Position numbers and translations under genes: made by a program. The notes below the pieces were generated by a model, which had not been told where the DNA came from, ran no database searches, and worked only from the letters and a program-made list of their open reading frames with translations. From Amblyornis subalaris (lineage: Eukaryota; Chordata; Aves; Passeriformes; Ptilonorhynchidae), in assembly GCA_018881555.1 (NCBI GenBank), contig JACAXG010000517.1:22284-86283 (forward strand): 64,000 nucleotides of DNA. Reading direction: 5' to 3'. Positions 63,035 through 64,000 of this stretch are shown one piece after another; position 1 is the stretch's first letter; every line of letters begins with the position of its first letter.

Positions 63035-64000
63035 TGTGACAGCCTGCCCTTAGGTGGAAGGAAATGCCTAAGATTCACAAATGCTAGTGGTCAAAAGGAA
63101 CAACAAAAGTAAGAGGGCCCACAAAAACTCACAAAGCTTTATTATTAAATCACGCACTTGGCATGGAAATAGGTATGTTGGTCCCTGACCTACTGTATAT
63201 GCACAGGACAGTGGGTTCTGGATAAAGAGGTAGAATAAAAAAGGAAGACACAAAGAAAATTATGAATTAAACAGGAAGAGAGAGAAAGAAAGGGAGAAAA
63301 AGAGATCATCGATCCTGGTTCCAATTTCGGTCCGGGTAATGGGGTGTCCTGGGGGTATCACCCAGGCTTTGTGGGGATACCTTTATATAGATAAGTTTTC
63401 CCCACCCTGGAGCTAAGTTTCTCAATTCCTATGCAAATTAGTTATCATGCCCAGTTCATTCTTCTATACCCCTCTGGAAATGGGTCGCAGGGCTTTGGGG
63501 GTCTTGGGTGGTCTTGATCCCACCCTACAGTCCATGCCCACTTCTCTGCCTCATTCCTGCGCTTGGGCTGTACCTGTACTTGTGCTTACTGCAGGAGCGC
63601 CAGAACAAGGATGTTTGTCCTGGAAAAGTGCTTGTTCACTACTACATGGCCCCTGCTCTGGCCACATCTCACAGTGTGTTATTACCAACTATCCTTGACT
63701 ATTACCAGCAGACCTTGTCTGTTAGTTCCAACAATCCTTCATTATTACCAACTAATCCTTGATTATTATCAACAGTCCTTGCCTGTTATTACCAACTATC
63801 CTTGATTATTATCAACAGTCCTTGCCTGTTATTATCAACAGTCCTTGCCTGTTATTACCAACAACCCTTGATTATTATCAAGAGTCCTTGCCTGTTATTA
63901 CCAACAACCCTTGACTATTATCAAGAGTCCTTGCCTGTTATTACCAACAACCCTTGATTATTATCAAGAGTCCTTGCCTGTTATTACCAACAACCCTTGA
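63035..64000 (-). mobile_element. Endogenous retrovirus LTR, antisense, partial
   Basis: Read on the minus strand: a TATA box (CTATATAAAG, complement of 63381-63390), an R/U5-like stretch rich in pyrimidines, a polyadenylation signal AATAAA (complement of 63138-63143) followed by GCTTTGTGAG, and a terminus ending GGCTGTCACA at 63035, consistent with the TG...CA ends of LTRs. Beyond the LTR end there is ordinary intron sequence and no primer-binding-site or gag-like sequence, so this is a solo LTR or a 3' LTR; the 5' end lies beyond the window. Family not assigned. No retroviral protein-coding sequence is visible. Confidence 0.82.
63674..64000. repeat. Tandem repeat array, 43-bp unit made of two ~21-bp half units
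   Basis: The later units alternate CCTTGATTATTATCAAGAGT (20 bp) with CCTTGCCTGTTATTACCAAC plus AAC (23 bp). Earlier units at the left edge are diverged and partly deleted; the right-hand ones are nearly identical, so the array is being homogenised. It continues past 64000. Its position upstream of the LTR TATA box (minus strand) suggests it is part of U3, as tandem repeats often are. Confidence 0.93.

Larger units (their letters stand above)
61903..64000 (+). other. FCHO2 intron, 5' part (runs off the window)
   Basis: Begins gtatgtatt. AT-rich to about 63034, then a minus-strand LTR and tandem repeats to the end of the window. The 82-codon frame at 62284-62532 has no recognisable product. 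Confidence 0.8.

Noticed and set aside
1..64000. CRISPR arrays, operons, phage or other prokaryotic systems, tRNA or rRNA genes
   Set aside because: The sequence is spliced vertebrate DNA. The only regular array is the 43-bp tandem repeat at the right edge, which has no spacers.

Overview
The window is vertebrate nuclear DNA and almost certainly from a bird. It is AT-rich and intron-dominated. It carries six CR1 LINE fragments of the avian type, some with the typical decayed 3' ends, and an avian-style endogenous retrovirus LTR. There are no bacterial, phage or plasmid features. Species cannot be fixed from the sequence alone.

One gene occupies the whole window on the + strand: FCHO2 (F-BAR domain only protein 2, a muniscin), an early-acting clathrin-coated-pit protein. 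I could place 18 coding exons between 6882 and 61902. All reading-frame phases join without a break. They encode about residues 12 to 484 of the usual ~810-residue protein, plus 170 extra codons if a large optional exon is used. The first exon (about 11 residues and the 5' UTR) lies upstream of the window. The C-terminal mu-homology domain lies downstream.

Layout: 1-6881 is intron 1 sequence with one CR1. Seven exons between 6882 and 23099 encode the membrane-bending F-BAR domain. A 16.3 kb intron (23100-39394) follows, holding two CR1 copies in opposite orientation. From 39395 to 61902, eleven mostly small exons encode the disordered, Ser/acidic-rich linker that engages the AP-2 adaptor. The last 2.1 kb is intron; from 63035 it holds a minus-strand LTR that runs into a 43-bp tandem repeat array and off the end of the window.

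The most interesting points are: (1) an AT-AC, U12-type (minor spliceosome) intron at 51879-54365, with a near-perfect minor 5' splice site and branch site; (2) a 510-nt frame-preserving exon at 60678-61187 that is absent from the standard isoform as I recall it and encodes a canonical WxxFxD AP-2 alpha-appendage-binding motif; (3) a 12-nt microexon at 55127-55138. The linker therefore looks like a splicing-adjustable AP-2 docking region. I found no independent second gene and no wholly new system; the novelty candidates lie in how FCHO2 is spliced.
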